Notes: generated by a model from the letters alone, not told the origin. DNA of 64,000 nucleotides from Parus major (GCF_001522545.3 NC_031768.1:83229859-83293858), one strand, 5' to 3'; counted from the first letter of the stretch, positions 32,552 to 45,064 are shown. Program-made: numbers and translations.

Positions 32552-33918
32552 GTCAGAACTGAAAAATGCTGAAGTATCTCAAATGGGTTAGTCTGTAATT
32601 CCAAGAGAAGTAGCCAAGAAAATAGTAAAACCCTTTGGAAAATATTTGTATGCCTCACTAGGATATGGAGGAGTGAAGGGAGTAGATAAAGGAACTGCAC
32701 TGCTAAAATTGCACAATTATACAGAAAATGAAATATTCTTTCCCTTCCAGTCTCCTTCAGATGCTACAAAAATGGTAGATGACCCAGAATTAAGGCAAGG
32801 AAAAAAATAGGTAAAAACTAACATCAATTTCAACTAATTACCTATGCAGAGGACTTCAAGTGGAGTCATTCCAAAATTGCTGCTGAGATTTTACAATAAT
32901 GAAACAGAGCATGCAAAGAAAGACTGAGATCATTAGAATAAAGACTTATAGCATCTCTCTGTCTCCTACTATAATCTGCAGAAGTAAAACAATTTTCTAG
33001 GTTAAAACATACTCTATTATGATATTTGCATTGATTTTCATATTAATTTATGATGCCACCTGGCTAATGTACCATGGTAGTCTCCATTACCTTAATCTTT
33101 ATGCATTTAACAAATTTGCATATTGTAATTTAACCATTACAATACTATTATGAGGTAAAGACATTCTTATCTGGCAGGTTATCCATACTGAACAGAGAAT
33201 GAACTACAGCACAAAGGAGCAGATTCCTAAGTCTTCTAGGGTGCTAGCATGCTCATTATCCATTGAAACAGGGATCCAGTCCTAAGTTAGATGCTCTGAG
33301 TAAAAAAATCCATATCTCAATATGGGATGAGATTCACCTTGCCACACTCTAAATATCAGATGTCAAACCTAACAGAATAGTCTGTAGTCTCTTTCTTTTG
33401 TATTTTCATTTATTCTTTAATTTAACATAATTCAGCTTTACAATGAAAAGAAAAAAATTCTGGTATGAGCATAGTTGCTCTAAAAAGATGCATTTCCAGA
33501 GAAGCTTGGACATTCATCAGGGGGAAAAGCTTTGATCTTTTGAGAGTTCAAGGAATTTAATCCTGTCTTCCTCATAAACAGCTTTTTTTTTTGCTTTTTT
33601 TTTTTCATCATCTTCTTACTCATGTCTGTCTGTCTTTTGCATTAAACTGATACATATTTGATTTCTGTGTTATTACTTAATTTTAATTGTTTTTCAACTG
33701 TTCAGCAGATAAACAGCTGTTCTTTTGTCTCAAGTCAGGCTAATTTCCAAGGATAAACTAAAGCAGTTTCTGCTTATCTCCTAGTGTGTCTTTGGATTCA
33801 GCTAACTACTTTCAGGTGTCTGTTGCATATCTATACTATAGACAAGTGTCTACTCATATGCCAGGTATTTATAATTTCAGCAAATGAATAGAGTCATTAC
33901 AAGCAAAAAGACACAAAT

Positions 33919-33961
33919 CTAGATGGTCTTTAGGGCCTCTTCCAACCCATATAAATTCTAC
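33919..33961 (+). mobile_element. Decayed CR1 tail fragment
   Basis: CTAGATGGTCTTTAGGGCCT CTTCCAACCC followed by ATAAATTCTA matches the last 40 bases of an old CR1 3' end (GATGATCTTTAAGGTCCCTTCCAA type) with a decayed octamer. Nothing upstream is recognisable, so this is a very short or heavily decayed copy. Confidence 0.6.
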
Positions 33962-34500
33962 ATAAATGCTTCATGTGAACACCTAACTTGGGAGATCTGA
34001 TATCTCCAGTTTCCTTGAGGTCTTTTGACTTAAACAAAAATCAGATAGAAATATTCAGTGTGTCTTTTTACCTATCTCAGATCTGTAAACTTGCAAAAGT
34101 GCATATTTCAACATGATAAGCTTCTATAAACTTCTATATGATAAAAATGAAGTCTGGGAAGCCCCTGTACTTTTGACTTCTAGAGGAAGCATGATCAGTA
34201 GGATGGAAAATCCCAGCCATTTGCAACACACTTTAGAGTATGCTACCTAAAAATTTTCTGGGGAAAATAAAAACAATCCAGATCAAAACTGATCAACACT
34301 GATTCTATCCAAAGTTTGTGCTATTTAGCCAAGTGAAAATACTAACTTTCAAAACCGCGGACAATATTTTTTAAAGTTTAATTGTACCACAGTTGGATCT
34401 CATTGACCTGCTGTTTCCTGTTGTCTCCTTTCTCACTGAAGAGATGACCTCAACAGCAGATCCTAAAATTAAGCATACAATGGGTATAATTAAATCAAAG

Positions 34501-34690
34501 AATCACAGAATCACAGAATGGCTTGGGTAGAAAAAGACCTTAGAAATCATGTAGTTCCAGCCTCCCTGACATGGGTAGGGACACCTTCCACTAGACCAGG
34601 CTGCTCAAAGCCCTGTTCAACATGGCCTTGAACAAAACCAAGGGAGGGGCATCCACAACTTCTCTAATTAAGTGCCACTTCTCTAACTGT
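34501..34690 (-). mobile_element. CR1 LINE 3' end, antisense, 5'-truncated
   Basis: It begins with a duplicated antisense tail (AATCACAGAATCACAGAATG) and continues through the antisense of the CR1 3' region: 'GTAGTTCCAGCC', 'GACATGGGTAGGGACACCTT', 'CCACTAGACCAGGCTGCTC', 'AACATGGCCTTGAAC', 'GGGGCATCCACAACTTCTC'. It breaks off near 34690, where the next expected block (complement of the 'GTGGTGAGGCACTGGCACAG' part) is lost. Confidence 0.93.
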
Positions 34691-36834
34691 TTTGTTGCTT
34701 TGTTCAATCAAAACCCTTACTGGGTCCTGGAGAGCAGTGAGAGGAGTGAATTAAATGCATAGACGGGAGCGCCTGTTGTGATGACAATTTACTAGTACTT
34801 GTTTTCCTGCTCACCGACTAATTCTGAAACCACTTCAGCTGATCTCAGGCCCTGGAAAGGCTTATTGAAGTAGGAAATGAAACTAGAACATGCATAGACA
34901 TACATGCAAAATTTTTATGAATAGAACCATAAACAACAATCAATAGATTTGCAATAGGACTAGACTTTGCATCAGAAACTATAAAAGAAAGAATGTACAT
35001 TTCTATGAAAGTCACTGGGAACAAAAATGCTGGTTCTAATCTACAAAGACTCAGACAGGTCAAGAGTAGCTAATAAATCATCTCTTCTTCAGTCATGACA
35101 AACTTGAAGGAAGAATTCAGGCTAGAACTTCCATAGTGTGAAAAAACAGAGAAAATTCTCTGTGATTTATTTCAGCTGGATTGTCTGTTTTTCCACTCTG
35201 CACCTGTTAACCAGCTAGGTACCTCTTTCTTCTTCCTTTTTCCTTTGATCTTTTATGGCTGTGGAGGCTTTACAGTCCTTTGCTAACAGTTTTGGTTTTG
35301 ATTTGTTGTATTGTTTGTTTTTTTTTATTTAGGGAATAGATGTTCATAGCTTAACATAGATGCTGTTAATTTTAATCTGTTTGTATGAGTGTTTTCCTCC
35401 AGCTGTGCCAAAGACTCCCCAGTAATGTTCAGTAAACCCAAAACTTGACTCTATTGGAAATCATTTGCCTTCTTTCCATCACTGGCTCTATACAGTGGTA
35501 GTGAGGAGCCCAGGAAGAGCCAGGCAGAGGATAGGACTTCAGATGAAGCCACAAAGTGACACAAAGGACAAACTTAAGCCGAGGAAGAGAAAGACCTATC
35601 CCTCTATTCTGCAGCGACATGCCTATTTCTGCTGAAAAGCTTGCTTCTTCAAGTAAACACACTGGCATTTACATTGCCTTGACACCCCACCTGTCCCTCT
35701 TGATGTCTATCTGCTCATATGTTCCATGCTTTCAAAATCCAATGCTGTGAGTCCTCTGAGATGGCATCTGTTGTGTCACTTGCTCATACAGAGGCTTGCA
35801 CAATGAGGCTTTAAAGCATGGCTCTAGTTTCTAGCCACTAAGAGAATAATAATAAACAATATTAAAAGCTGTAGCAGCTGCAATAAAACATGCATTTATA
35901 GGGGTTAGCTTGATGCATAGCTAACAAATCATTTAAGCTTTTAAATATATAGATGTAAATAAATAGCAACAATAAATAAGATGAAACTGCAGCTTGGAGA
36001 GAACTCTTATGGCTGTTAATTTTTCTTCCCCACTTATCTTCCTTCTGCATAAGGGATAATAGGTTTGCATTGCGAATTTCAGGCAGTTGATCTCGCCTCA
36101 ATGACAGTTTTGCTATAATTCTCCTAATTTCAAGCTCCCGTTTAAAAAGGTAACTGTAAATGGCATCCAGGCCATTTTTGCAGTCATCGGCAGCTGACTC
36201 AGTTGATTCATTTCCACAGATTTAAGTTGTTGAGTGCGTAGTCAATTCCCCTGGAAAAAGGCTGCTTCCCCATATCAAATGACTTGTGCAGACTCCAAAT
36301 CCTGATTTTAAAATAAGCATAAAAGTTAAGGTTTTTAGGGTCTGTGTCATCACTCCAGCCCAGCTCTTGTGAGGGTGTTACACACCATTTACAAAATCTT
36401 CTCTTCTGGAATTTTCATAATGGTTGTTGCATCAGAAACACATGAATATACAAAAATAAGGTCTGGACTGCCTCTTTTTTTTTTTTTTTCTTTTGAAAAT
36501 CACATGTCTATTGGTCATCAAATAATTTTGAGCTAAGCACTGATATCATCCAAAGCTCTGACCTCTGATAAGTAAAAAATATAGTTATGACTCACTAATT
36601 TGATATGATGAACCACTGGCCAGTGCTAGTCATATTAGATCCCTCAATATGTTTCTTGCTATTTTTATAAGTATTAGTCAACAGGAATTTCCTCTGCTAG
36701 AATCAAGAAATATTACTGCGTAAAACGTATTTACATTTTAAAGATTCTGTTTGGTCAACCTAGTATCACTATACATCTGTTGAGTTTGTTCAAATTCCAA
36801 AAATGGCAACCAGACATTATGAAATCAGTATAAT
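34691..36834. other. Non-coding DNA, including a repeat-free block with regulatory-type words
   Basis: No gene is recognised. Open frames at 34845-35063, 35429-35668, 35556-35750 and 35862-36101 are short and unsupported. The block 36130-36320 is free of repeats and contains a few CpG, CAGCTGACTCAG (E-box plus AP-1 core) and TTGATTCATTTCC. A poly(T) run is at about 36474-36491. Confidence 0.45.
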
Positions 36835-37100
36835 CCCTGAAAGAGCTGAGACTGTTTAGTCTAGAGACCAAAAGACTGAAGGAAAACAGGATAATCATCT
36901 CCAAATATGCAGAAAAGACCTTCAAAGAGAAAAGGAGTAAAACATTCTTTGTCCTCATTGAATGTAGTTAGGAGCCAAGGCTTCAACTGCATCAGAGAGC
37001 TCTGGGTGAAACTGCTGGGAGAGCATTTTAACAGGAAAGCAAAATATCAGACTAAGTTGCTTAGGAGGCTGCTGCATCTTCCCCAGAGAATTTTATAGAA
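36835..37100 (+). mobile_element. Old CR1 LINE fragment, sense
   Basis: The order of blocks is that of the CR1 ORF2 end and 3' region: 'GAGCTGAGACTGTTTAGTCT', 'AGACTGAAGGAAAACAGGAT', 'AATCATCTCCAAATATGCAG', then a badly decayed part with 'AGGAGCCAAGGCTTCAACTG', 'AGACTAAGTTGC', 'GGAGGCTGCTGCATCTTCCC'. The tail is missing. It matches an old CR1 type shared with reptiles better than the recent avian subfamilies elsewhere in the window, and divergence is high. The frame 36907-37098 is a chance reading through it. Confidence 0.65.
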
Positions 37101-40100
37101 AAAGCCCAAATCAAGACCAGGAAGGGGGTTTTGCACCCTCTACATGGCCTATCAAAGAGGATTGCACTGACAACCCCTTTCTATTTTTACATTATTTTCT
37201 ATTAATCTGTACTTTTCCTGGCTTTCCCATGGACACACTTTCAACACTGTTTCGAAACACTGGTAAAGCTGAGAAATTTAGGATGAAATGTCTTTTGTAG
37301 AAGTACATTTTTACTAAACTTTCTTCAGGTAGATGCTTCATTGTTAGACTTCTGGTCTAGACCAAAAGTCAGTTTTTATTTTGTAAACAGTCTGTTTACA
37401 GAAATCACAGCAGTTCTGCCTTTAGGTATCCTGAAAATAACCTGACAATAGTCCCAATGAGTAATGCTGGGTAAGCAGCTACATTTGTAACAAGGAGAAG
37501 AAAAACATAGCCACAATTCTGCTGTGGCTTCTGCTGCTTCTGCTGCTGCTCCTTCACAAGACTGTTGCACTTTTGTGCACCTACTGTCTACCCTTATTTT
37601 TAAATACATAAAATTTGCAGGTAGCAGTCTAGAGAAAAAAAGTAGAAAGAAGTATAAAAGGTAGCTGAACATTACAGCGCCCATAATTTTTCTTGCAAGA
37701 ATCAGGATCTTAGTGTTTACAACAATGCCAGGTAACTTTCTCGTGCTGCTGTTGTGATGTCATACTGACTTCTGCTGACATTTATATTGTTGGCAAATGT
37801 GCTGCTTGAAGGGAAAATAACCACGCCTCTGAGAATGAAAACCACAGGAACACATTTGTGCCAAGATATTTTATATACTTTAAAGCAAATTCACTTAAGT
37901 AGATTAATTTGCATTTTAAAGGAGTGTGTAGGAGGTAGCAATTAAAGAAGAAATTCTTAGTCAAATTTGTTCCTTTTCACAATGTCTTAAACCTTCTTCC
38001 TAATATCTAACTTCAGTTTTACCATTCCTCCCCCCACCCATTTGACTCAAAAATAAATAAATCTAGGAATATTTCCTTGACTTGATAATTGTGCAGGTTA
38101 AATGGCAAGGCTTGATATTGTGGCAAATTCTATGAGAATAAAAAACCCCAAAGGTAAATTATAAACGTATGTCTTTAGTGCTCTGTGTCTCTACCTAGCC
38201 ATTTATTTTTTCATCCCTGTTATCTTTATTGCAACCTTGCTTTGGGGGCTGTATCATGATCCTGTTGCAATATCATGGTATTCTAACTCTGGTTGTGACA
38301 TCTGTGTAGATAGCAAACCTGAGTGGACATGGTCCACAGTTTTCTGGAAGGGAATTTTAATTTTTTTACTCCAGAATTTCTTTTAAAAATAACATTTTCA
38401 AATGGTAACAGCTGCAAGTAAAAAGAAACAAAAATTGATTTAGTATATTCATTACCAGGAAGATTTTGGTAAAAGACTTAACGTTTCTCGTAATGTTTTA
38501 AGATAAACTATGCATCAAAATTAAACTTGAAAAGCACATACTGTATGTTAAAGTTACCCTGAAACAATGATCAGCTTAACCTGTTTGGGAGTTTTAAAGT
38601 GTCACTTAGTCTGAGTTTCTCAATCTGAAGGTGGGGTTGTGTGGAAAACAATACTGTGAGGGGCAACCACAATATATTTCAGGGTATGAAATTGCCAACA
38701 TTGCTGAGACATTCTTGTACTCAGCTCGATAGGTATTGGATAATTCATAGGAAGAAATGCTTTGCAACTCCTTCAAATATTCAGGATTTTAAATCATGAA
38801 CTATCATTAAAAAAACTGACTATTTTTCTCTTAATAAGAGAGTACTTTGCTTCATTCTGCTGTAAGTCATGCTTGGACGATTTGAATTCTGTTGTGTTTA
38901 ACAAGATTCAGACAATTCATTTTCTCTCAAGATGATAAAATGGATACAATGTCATTTATGGTTGTAATTCTCTTTCATAATTTTGCTCAGCAATATTTTT
39001 TTAGTGGAATGCTCATTGAAAATGGAACCATTACATGTAATGCAAACATTTCTGAATTGAGATGTTAACATTTAAAAATTGCCTCATTTCTCTTTAATGT
39101 GTTTTGCTGTTTTTCTTGCCTAATTATCATTCTTTTCAATATTTATGTTAACATGACCTTTCTCTGACTGAATGGCTTTAAGTGCTTCTCAAGTACTTAT
39201 ATTATCATGATTTTTAAATTAAATTATGTTGTTGCAGAAGAGATTGCAATGCAGCCCGCAGAATATCAGGGAAAGGAACAAGTTTCTGTTAGCCCCAGAA
39301 TATGAAGGTAGTAATAGTGCTTATTATTATTCAAATAATCTTCAAATCGTTATCTTCAAATCAATGCAACTGCATCAGAGGAAGTATGACTTTGTTTCTT
39401 GTTCATGATTAGAAACATCCCAGTAAATTTAATGCTGGTCACAATTGTCCGATTGAATAGCTGTGAAAGATTGTTTAATGTTTTAAAATGTTTATTACTT
39501 TTATTTATTATGCCTTCATACTGCTGACAGAATTAATATTACACCACAGATTCTGTTTCCCCATGGGAAAAGATCACAGGAACAAAGGCAGTAAGATTTG
39601 GCTCCACATCTTGAATTTTCAGGTCGATGTTATTCCACAGCCAAAACCTACCCTTTTGAAATCTGTGAGGTCTAGGAATACAGCATGTGCAATAATAAGC
39701 AAATGCAGAATTTTCTTGTAAACAGTGTGAGATGTTTGCTTTGATTTTCTACATATCTTTCAGTGTATGTGTTCTGTTTGTCTAGAATTTAAGCATAAAG
39801 ACCAGACTATCAGCTCAGTTTCACTATGAAACCTGTTACTATGTTACCAGACTTCCCAAATGTCTTTTTCTTTACCTCCACCCTAAAAATTAAAAAAGTC
39901 CAGTTCCTCTCAATCCTTCCACTGTTCTCCCTTTAGAGATGACAATGAGGAAGAATATGATGAGCTGAAAGACATGAATGGCAAACATCAAAAGAGAAAG
40001 AAGGAACAAAATAAATCACTGAAAATCAAATCAAAAGATATGCAGATATTTATCATTTAATATTTTACCATTGAAAGATGTGAACAAAATTAAAGAAAAA

Positions 40101-40700
40101 ATAAGACTGAAAGAAAATAATGGATTTTAGAAGAGTTCCTAAAAATGGGACATTAAAACAAAAAAAAAACCAAAACCAGAAATATCTCATAAATTATAGC
40201 AAAAGGAATCAGGTAAGTTCTAAATGAGAGTCACTAATTAACAAAATTTTTATGTACTCATCTCGCTCTTTAATTCCATTTGACATAAAATGTCAAATAG
40301 AAATAAAAGAACTGGCAGCTAACAGTCAATAAGTTCTCATAACTTAGTCCAAAAGAACAAAGACTAATCCAGAAGAATGCTGAGTCTTCAAGGTTTTCTG
40401 ACCTCAATGGCTGAGCAAGCGGGTCTGATCTGACACTGTACTTTGTGCAGAGCTTGCTTGGGCTGAGTTCCTTAGTGGAATTAAGGAGGAAGGGTTTCTT
40501 TCCCCAGTATGCAAAATTTATGTAGTCTGCTTCTGATTGACTTTTTCTTGTATTTTAAGAAGGTAGAGAATACGAAAGGGAACTATATACGAGGACTTAT
40601 GCAATAAGTCAGGAAGGTCAGGATCTTAAGGCAAGTTGCTATAGATGAATGGTGTGCATGGGTATTCCAGAATATAAGGACAAAAAAAGCATGACATTCC
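37101..40700. other. Non-coding DNA without recognised genes
   Basis: AT-rich DNA. The minus-strand frame 37376-37684 (102 codons) includes a CTG/GCA-rich stretch (37520-37556, with several CTGCTG) but has no family signature. The block 37860-37960 holds CACTTAAG (NKX2-like) and ATTTGCAT (octamer) within 30 bases. No transposon hallmark was noted. Confidence 0.45.
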
Positions 40701-40955
40701 TAGAATCATAAATTTTTAAGGTTGGAAAAACTTTTGTGATCATCAAATCCAACCATCACATTCAACATCAAGCCATATCCCAAAGCACACACGTTTTTTT
40801 AACACTTCCAGGGATGGTGGACCACACAACCTCCCTGAGAAGTCTGTTCCAAAACCTGACAACTCCCTGAAGAAATTTTTCATGTATCTAATCTAAACCT
40901 CCGCTGAGGAAACGAGTCCCTTTCCTCTCATCCTTTTCTTTCTCCAACACTGAGT
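40701..40955 (-). mobile_element. CR1 LINE 3' end, antisense, 5'-truncated
   Basis: It begins TAGAATCATAAATTTTTAAG with GTTGGAAAAAC, the antisense of a CR1 tail, and passes through the complements of 'GATGATCA', the 'GTCCAACC' block, 'AACATCAAGCCATATCCC', 'CACTTCCAGGGATGGTGG', 'ACCTCCCTGAGAAG', 'CTGTTCCAAAACC' and 'GAAATTTTTCATG' to TTTCCTCTCATCC. This is a CR1 subfamily with the 'CCATCCCTGGAAGTGTT' block, here in reverse. The copy is moderately decayed. Confidence 0.92.
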
Positions 40956-43874
40956 GAACTTGTCTTGGCCAAGTTTCTGACACTCTTGTGTCAATAACAC
41001 TAATACAGTTTCTCCAATGCACCATCCTTCCTCCCTGGACGTCAGGCTTGGCCAGGTAAACTTTAACCCTTGATGTTCACAGAGGATGCTCTAATGTTTG
41101 GCAAGATGTAGGGGAGCTCCCTCTGGGAGGTGTTCAACTGCAGTTAAACAAGACAGGGTTACTGCCAAGAGCTTTGGAAAAAACAGCACAAAAAGAAGCA
41201 AAAGGGAAAAACAGAGAGAGAATGCAAGAATTTATTTTTTTTATTTTTATTTTTTTTAATGGGAAGGATGTCAAACTGTCATGTTAGTCTCTGCTGAGGT
41301 TTTGAGCTCGAACAGTTGCCAGGGTAACTGTTATGCCAAGCCTCAGCACTTATGTATTTTTTCCATTGATAATTGCTAATGTGAACAAGTGCTGGCTTGC
41401 ACTTTACACCTGCCTGGCTTGTAAGCCTACTTTAATTGGATGTGCCAAGATTGAGGAAAAAGTAATCTGCCCTTTCAAGACAAGTGACAGATAGATGAAG
41501 TGTTGCTTAGGCCTTTACTGTAATCATTTTGCTGACAAAATTACTATGAATTATCTTCCCTCAGTGCACATATACTGCCTTTGTTTATGGAATTGAGAGT
41601 TTAAGCTTCAAGGTTCATTATAACTAATTATGCCATAAAGTTTTCAGGAATATCTTGGTGCTGAGTGGTGAAATTCTACTTTTAACCCCAGAGTTCAGTG
41701 TTTCATTTTATATACATATATGTAAACAGTTTTTCAAAGGAATGGAGAAAAATCAAGAAAACTCCAAAAACATTACCATCCTTATATATATGTATGTATG
41801 TATTTATATAAAGTCCTTAAAAAAAATGGTTCTAAGGAAAAATCCTGGAGAATGAATAGGGACAAGTTTTTTAAAAATTTCTCTGCTGGTAGTTTGTTCC
41901 ACAACCTCAGAAGTGATGTGGAACTTTGGAGTGATCAGTTTTTGAACGTCCTCTTCAAGATATTCTGAAGATGGATAGAGGACAGCAGCATCTTAAATTC
42001 TTTAACAAGTTCTCCTGAAAAAAATCAGGCTGAAAACCAAGGAAACCAAGGATCACAGTTTCCAGGACCACCACTTTTTCAACTATATGGTCTCTATCCA
42101 TATTTTGGACTATACTACAAAATTCTATCAATAAAGTCTAATTCACTACTAAGCTGTACAAGACTGCCCGAAAAGGTACAAAAAAGTTATTAGAGGGCCT
42201 TCTTTTGCCTTTGTTCTCTTTTTTCCTTCCTTTTCTCTTTCTTTGCTTCCTGATCATCAGGAGATTACAGTGTTTCTATGTTTTTTATTTGATTTTCAGA
42301 GCTGTATCAAGCCTGGTCTGCTCCATTGCTTAGGGTATTCACTGTGTGTAACTGTCTTTCTTTGATGTTGATTTCCTAGTGCACTTAAATGAAGTTTCCT
42401 GAAACCAATATGCCAGAACAAATTAATATATGAATAATACATGGTGCTTATTTTAACAACTTTCATCAGAAGACCTCAAAGAACAGCATGAAGGATAGCA
42501 GGGAGATTGCCTTATACCATTCCAAGAAGGAACTACTGTGATGTTGCACTCTTTTCCTAAAATTGTGTCATCAATGAGGGTAGAAATAGGAGAAAACTAC
42601 CCTACTTGACCAAAAATATCCTAAAATTAGACAGCATCAGACATATCAGTAATTCTGATTGCATAACCTGACTTCATTCTTAGTCGTGCCAAAGGTTTCA
42701 TATGCATCTGTTTGCTCCTCTGGGACTGATTGAGATTAAAAGGTTGCAGTGTAAGGCAGAACACAGCTAGTCCAACCCACCAAGCTGGTTGGCAAGATAG
42801 AGAATTAAAAGTAAAATTAGTGAAATCCCAAACCTACTCCATAAAGCACTATGAAGGCTAGATAGGCATTTCATGTCCAGAAACACAGTGGACCCAGAGG
42901 AATGCTATTTTTGTTAAGATATTTAGGCTAAAAGCTTAAAAAAGAGAAGCTGCTGAAACTGCCCAGGAGAGCAGGGGATTTCAAACACCTTACTTAGGAT
43001 TCTTTTAATCCATGTTTTCAGTGATATTCATTTATTTATGTAATTCCCCCATGAGATAGACTCATGAGGCTAAATTCTCTCTCATATTTCTGCTTGGTCA
43101 CAGTGTCATGGAGATGAGAGAATTTGGAAGTGCACAGAAGTAAATGAGAGCGCCATGTGGTTACCACAGTTGATAAGCCCCAACTGTAATAAAGTATTAG
43201 GTGGATGAGCTTTTATTAGTGGCTGCTGCACATACAAGTGTATAATGTCATGCTATGGGTTAGTAGTGCTGATCAAAGTTTAGGAGTTCATCAGAGTTTA
43301 CCCTATCACACTTTCCAATGTCATCAGAAAGAAATTTTATTCACTTTTCAGTGAAAAAATTGACCTAGATTTTGAGCTTCACCATGGGGATGCTTATAGA
43401 AGCATCTGTAATGGAGTTTATCCATAATGATTGTGACTAAACTGGAGCAGCAAAAGGATAATATGGTGGAGAACTGCAGTGCAATTGCAAATGTTGGTCT
43501 AACAACAAAGAAAAATAAATTGTAGAATCAAGTTCAGTAAACAGATGATTTTAATTTACACAACAATCAGAAAAAAAGTTACATTTTCAAATCTGCATTA
43601 TGAGCGAAATCACAGTGGATGTTTTAGAGTGGTCAATTTTAATTTAATTTCATAGTCTATCAATATGAAAACATCATAGCACAGATAACAGAAAAATAGA
43701 TGACTTCAAAGGTTAGTGAAAAAAAGTTGCTCCCTGGAGAGGTATGATCCATTCAGCTTTCTAAAGAGAATTAGGAAAAAAAAACAACTAGAAAGCAGAC
43801 CAGGAAAATGTACTTAGAAGCACTGTGGCTGCTGGTGCTGATATCTGCCATTTATCCAATATCATGATGCAAAA
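40956..43874. other. Non-coding DNA, with a repeat-free block rich in homeobox-type words
   Basis: No gene is recognised. T-rich tract at 41232-41257. The block 41380-41640 is free of repeats and rich in TAAT, ATTGGATG, CACCTG and TGATAATT words. A short TATG/TATA run lies at 41786-41815. Frames in this part are short. A small block at 41890-42000 recalls CR1 ('GTTCCACAACCTC') only weakly. Confidence 0.4.
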
Positions 43875-44460
43875 AATTGTGTCTTGGCTGTATCAATAAT
43901 AGTGTGGTCAGCATGACCATGGAAGTGATTGTCTTGTTACACTTGTCATTGTGAGACTGTAGCTCAAGTACTAGTTAATTTTTTAGCCCCTCACATCAAA
44001 AAGGACATTGAGGTGCTGGAGTGTGTCTAGAGGACAACAAATCTGGTGAAGGATCCAGAAAACACATCTTCTGAGGAGCAGCTTAAAGAGCTGGGTTTGA
44101 ATAGCCTTTGGAGGAGGAGGCTCTGGGAGTCCTCATTGCTCTCTACAATGGCCTGAAAAGAGTGATGTGGGGTTCATCTCTTCTGACATGTTTTAAATTC
44201 AAAGATGAAAGGAAATGGACTTAAATTGCACCAGAGGTTTTTTAGGGTAGATATTAGAAAAAGGAAAAAATAACTGAAAAAGTGATTAGGCATTGTAATA
44301 AATTGCTGAGGGCAGTGGTGGGGTCACTGACTCTGGAAGTGTTCAAGAGGTGTCTGGATGAAGCTCTTAGGGATATAGGCTAGGGATGATTATGGTGGTG
44401 TTGGGTTGGCAGTTGGATGAGATGATCTTGAAGATCTCTGCCAATTTTGATGGTTCTGTG
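43875..44460 (+). mobile_element. CR1 LINE, ORF2 end plus 3' region, sense (longest copy here)
   Basis: The copy starts in the last part of ORF2: the block around 'GGCTGTATCAATAATAGTGT', 'CATGACCATGGAAGTGATTG', 'TGAGACTGTAGCTCAAGTAC', 'GCCCCTCACATC', 'AAGGACATTGAGGTGCTGGA'. It continues through 'GGAGGAGGCTCTGGGAG', 'CTCTACAATGGCCTGAAAAG', 'AGGAAATGGACTTAAATTGC' and 'GGATGAGATGATCTTGAAGA' to the end ATGGTTCTGTG. In intact CR1 this segment encodes the C-terminal part of the reverse transcriptase polyprotein. Here it is full of stop codons and indels, so it is a pseudogene. It ends exactly where a second CR1 piece begins. Confidence 0.94.
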
Positions 44461-44589
44461 CTCAAGGCCACGTTGGATGGGACTTTGAGCAACCTGGCCT
44501 AGTGGAACGTGTTCCTGCCCATGGCAGAGGATTGGAACTAGGTATTATTTATGTCCCTTGCCACTCAAGCTGTTCTATGATTCTATGAT
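44461..44589 (+). mobile_element. Second CR1 LINE 3' end, head-to-tail with the first
   Basis: It starts at 'CTCAAGGCCACGTTGGATGG' and runs through 'GACTTTGAGCAACCTGGCCT', 'AGTGGAACG', 'GTTCCTGCCCATGGCAGAGG', 'ATTGGAACTAGGTATTATTT' to the duplicated tail CTATGATTCTATGAT. It belongs to another CR1 subfamily than the piece immediately upstream. Same orientation and zero spacing suggest insertion at the tail of the older copy or a joined template. Confidence 0.94.
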
Positions 44590-44712
44590 AAGTAGATAGG
44601 ATTATGACCCTGTTGATATGTTGAGTCACAAAGTCAAGAAAGTTTTTCAGCTGGGGTTGTAGCCATGGTGAGCAATACGGGGCAGGCATTTACTGGCTTC
44701 TCTGAAGAGCTG

Positions 44713-44752
44713 GAGCTTCCGTTTTGGACTAAGAGCTTCTGTTTTGGACCAA
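44713..44752. repeat. 20-bp tandem duplication
   Basis: Units 44713-44732 and 44733-44752 agree at 18 of 20 positions (GAGCTTCYGTTTTGGACYAA). It is adjacent, phased and only slightly diverged. Confidence 0.88.
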
Positions 44753-45064
44753 GACAGGCAAAGTTTGTAAATTAAATACAGAATTCAGTTGTGACAAAGT
44801 GGGATCTGAGAGTCATGGAAAGAGATCTTCAAATGAAAACTTCAGTCATACAGTGTGAAAGCTGACACGTTTGTTTCTTCATTATCCTGATCTTATGTTA
44901 CAGCACTCATGAGATTGGACATGTACTGCAGTCTATATTTGAGTGATCTATAGTCCTTTAATCAACCACCCCTAGATTAATTCATTGCAAAATTCAGTAT
45001 AAGGTAGACCAATTCTTACATTTCCCTCTTGTACAATTGAAGTCAAAGACATACCAGCAATGTA

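Larger units (their letters stand above)
32445..34500. other. Non-coding DNA without recognised genes
   Basis: AT-rich DNA with T-runs at about 33580-33604 (two adjoining poly(T) tracts). It contains a 16-bp direct repeat (32520-32551) and a short decayed CR1 tail (33919-33961), both listed separately. The stretch 33020-33180 is repeat-free, with octamer-like ATTTGCAT near 33113 and several TAAT words; I note it only as a possible conserved non-coding piece. Confidence 0.45.

Noticed and set aside
37376..37684. 102-codon minus frame with an Ala/Glu-rich part
   Set aside because: The Ala/Glu part is a CTG/GCA-rich low-complexity run of 35-40 bases; the rest is plain.
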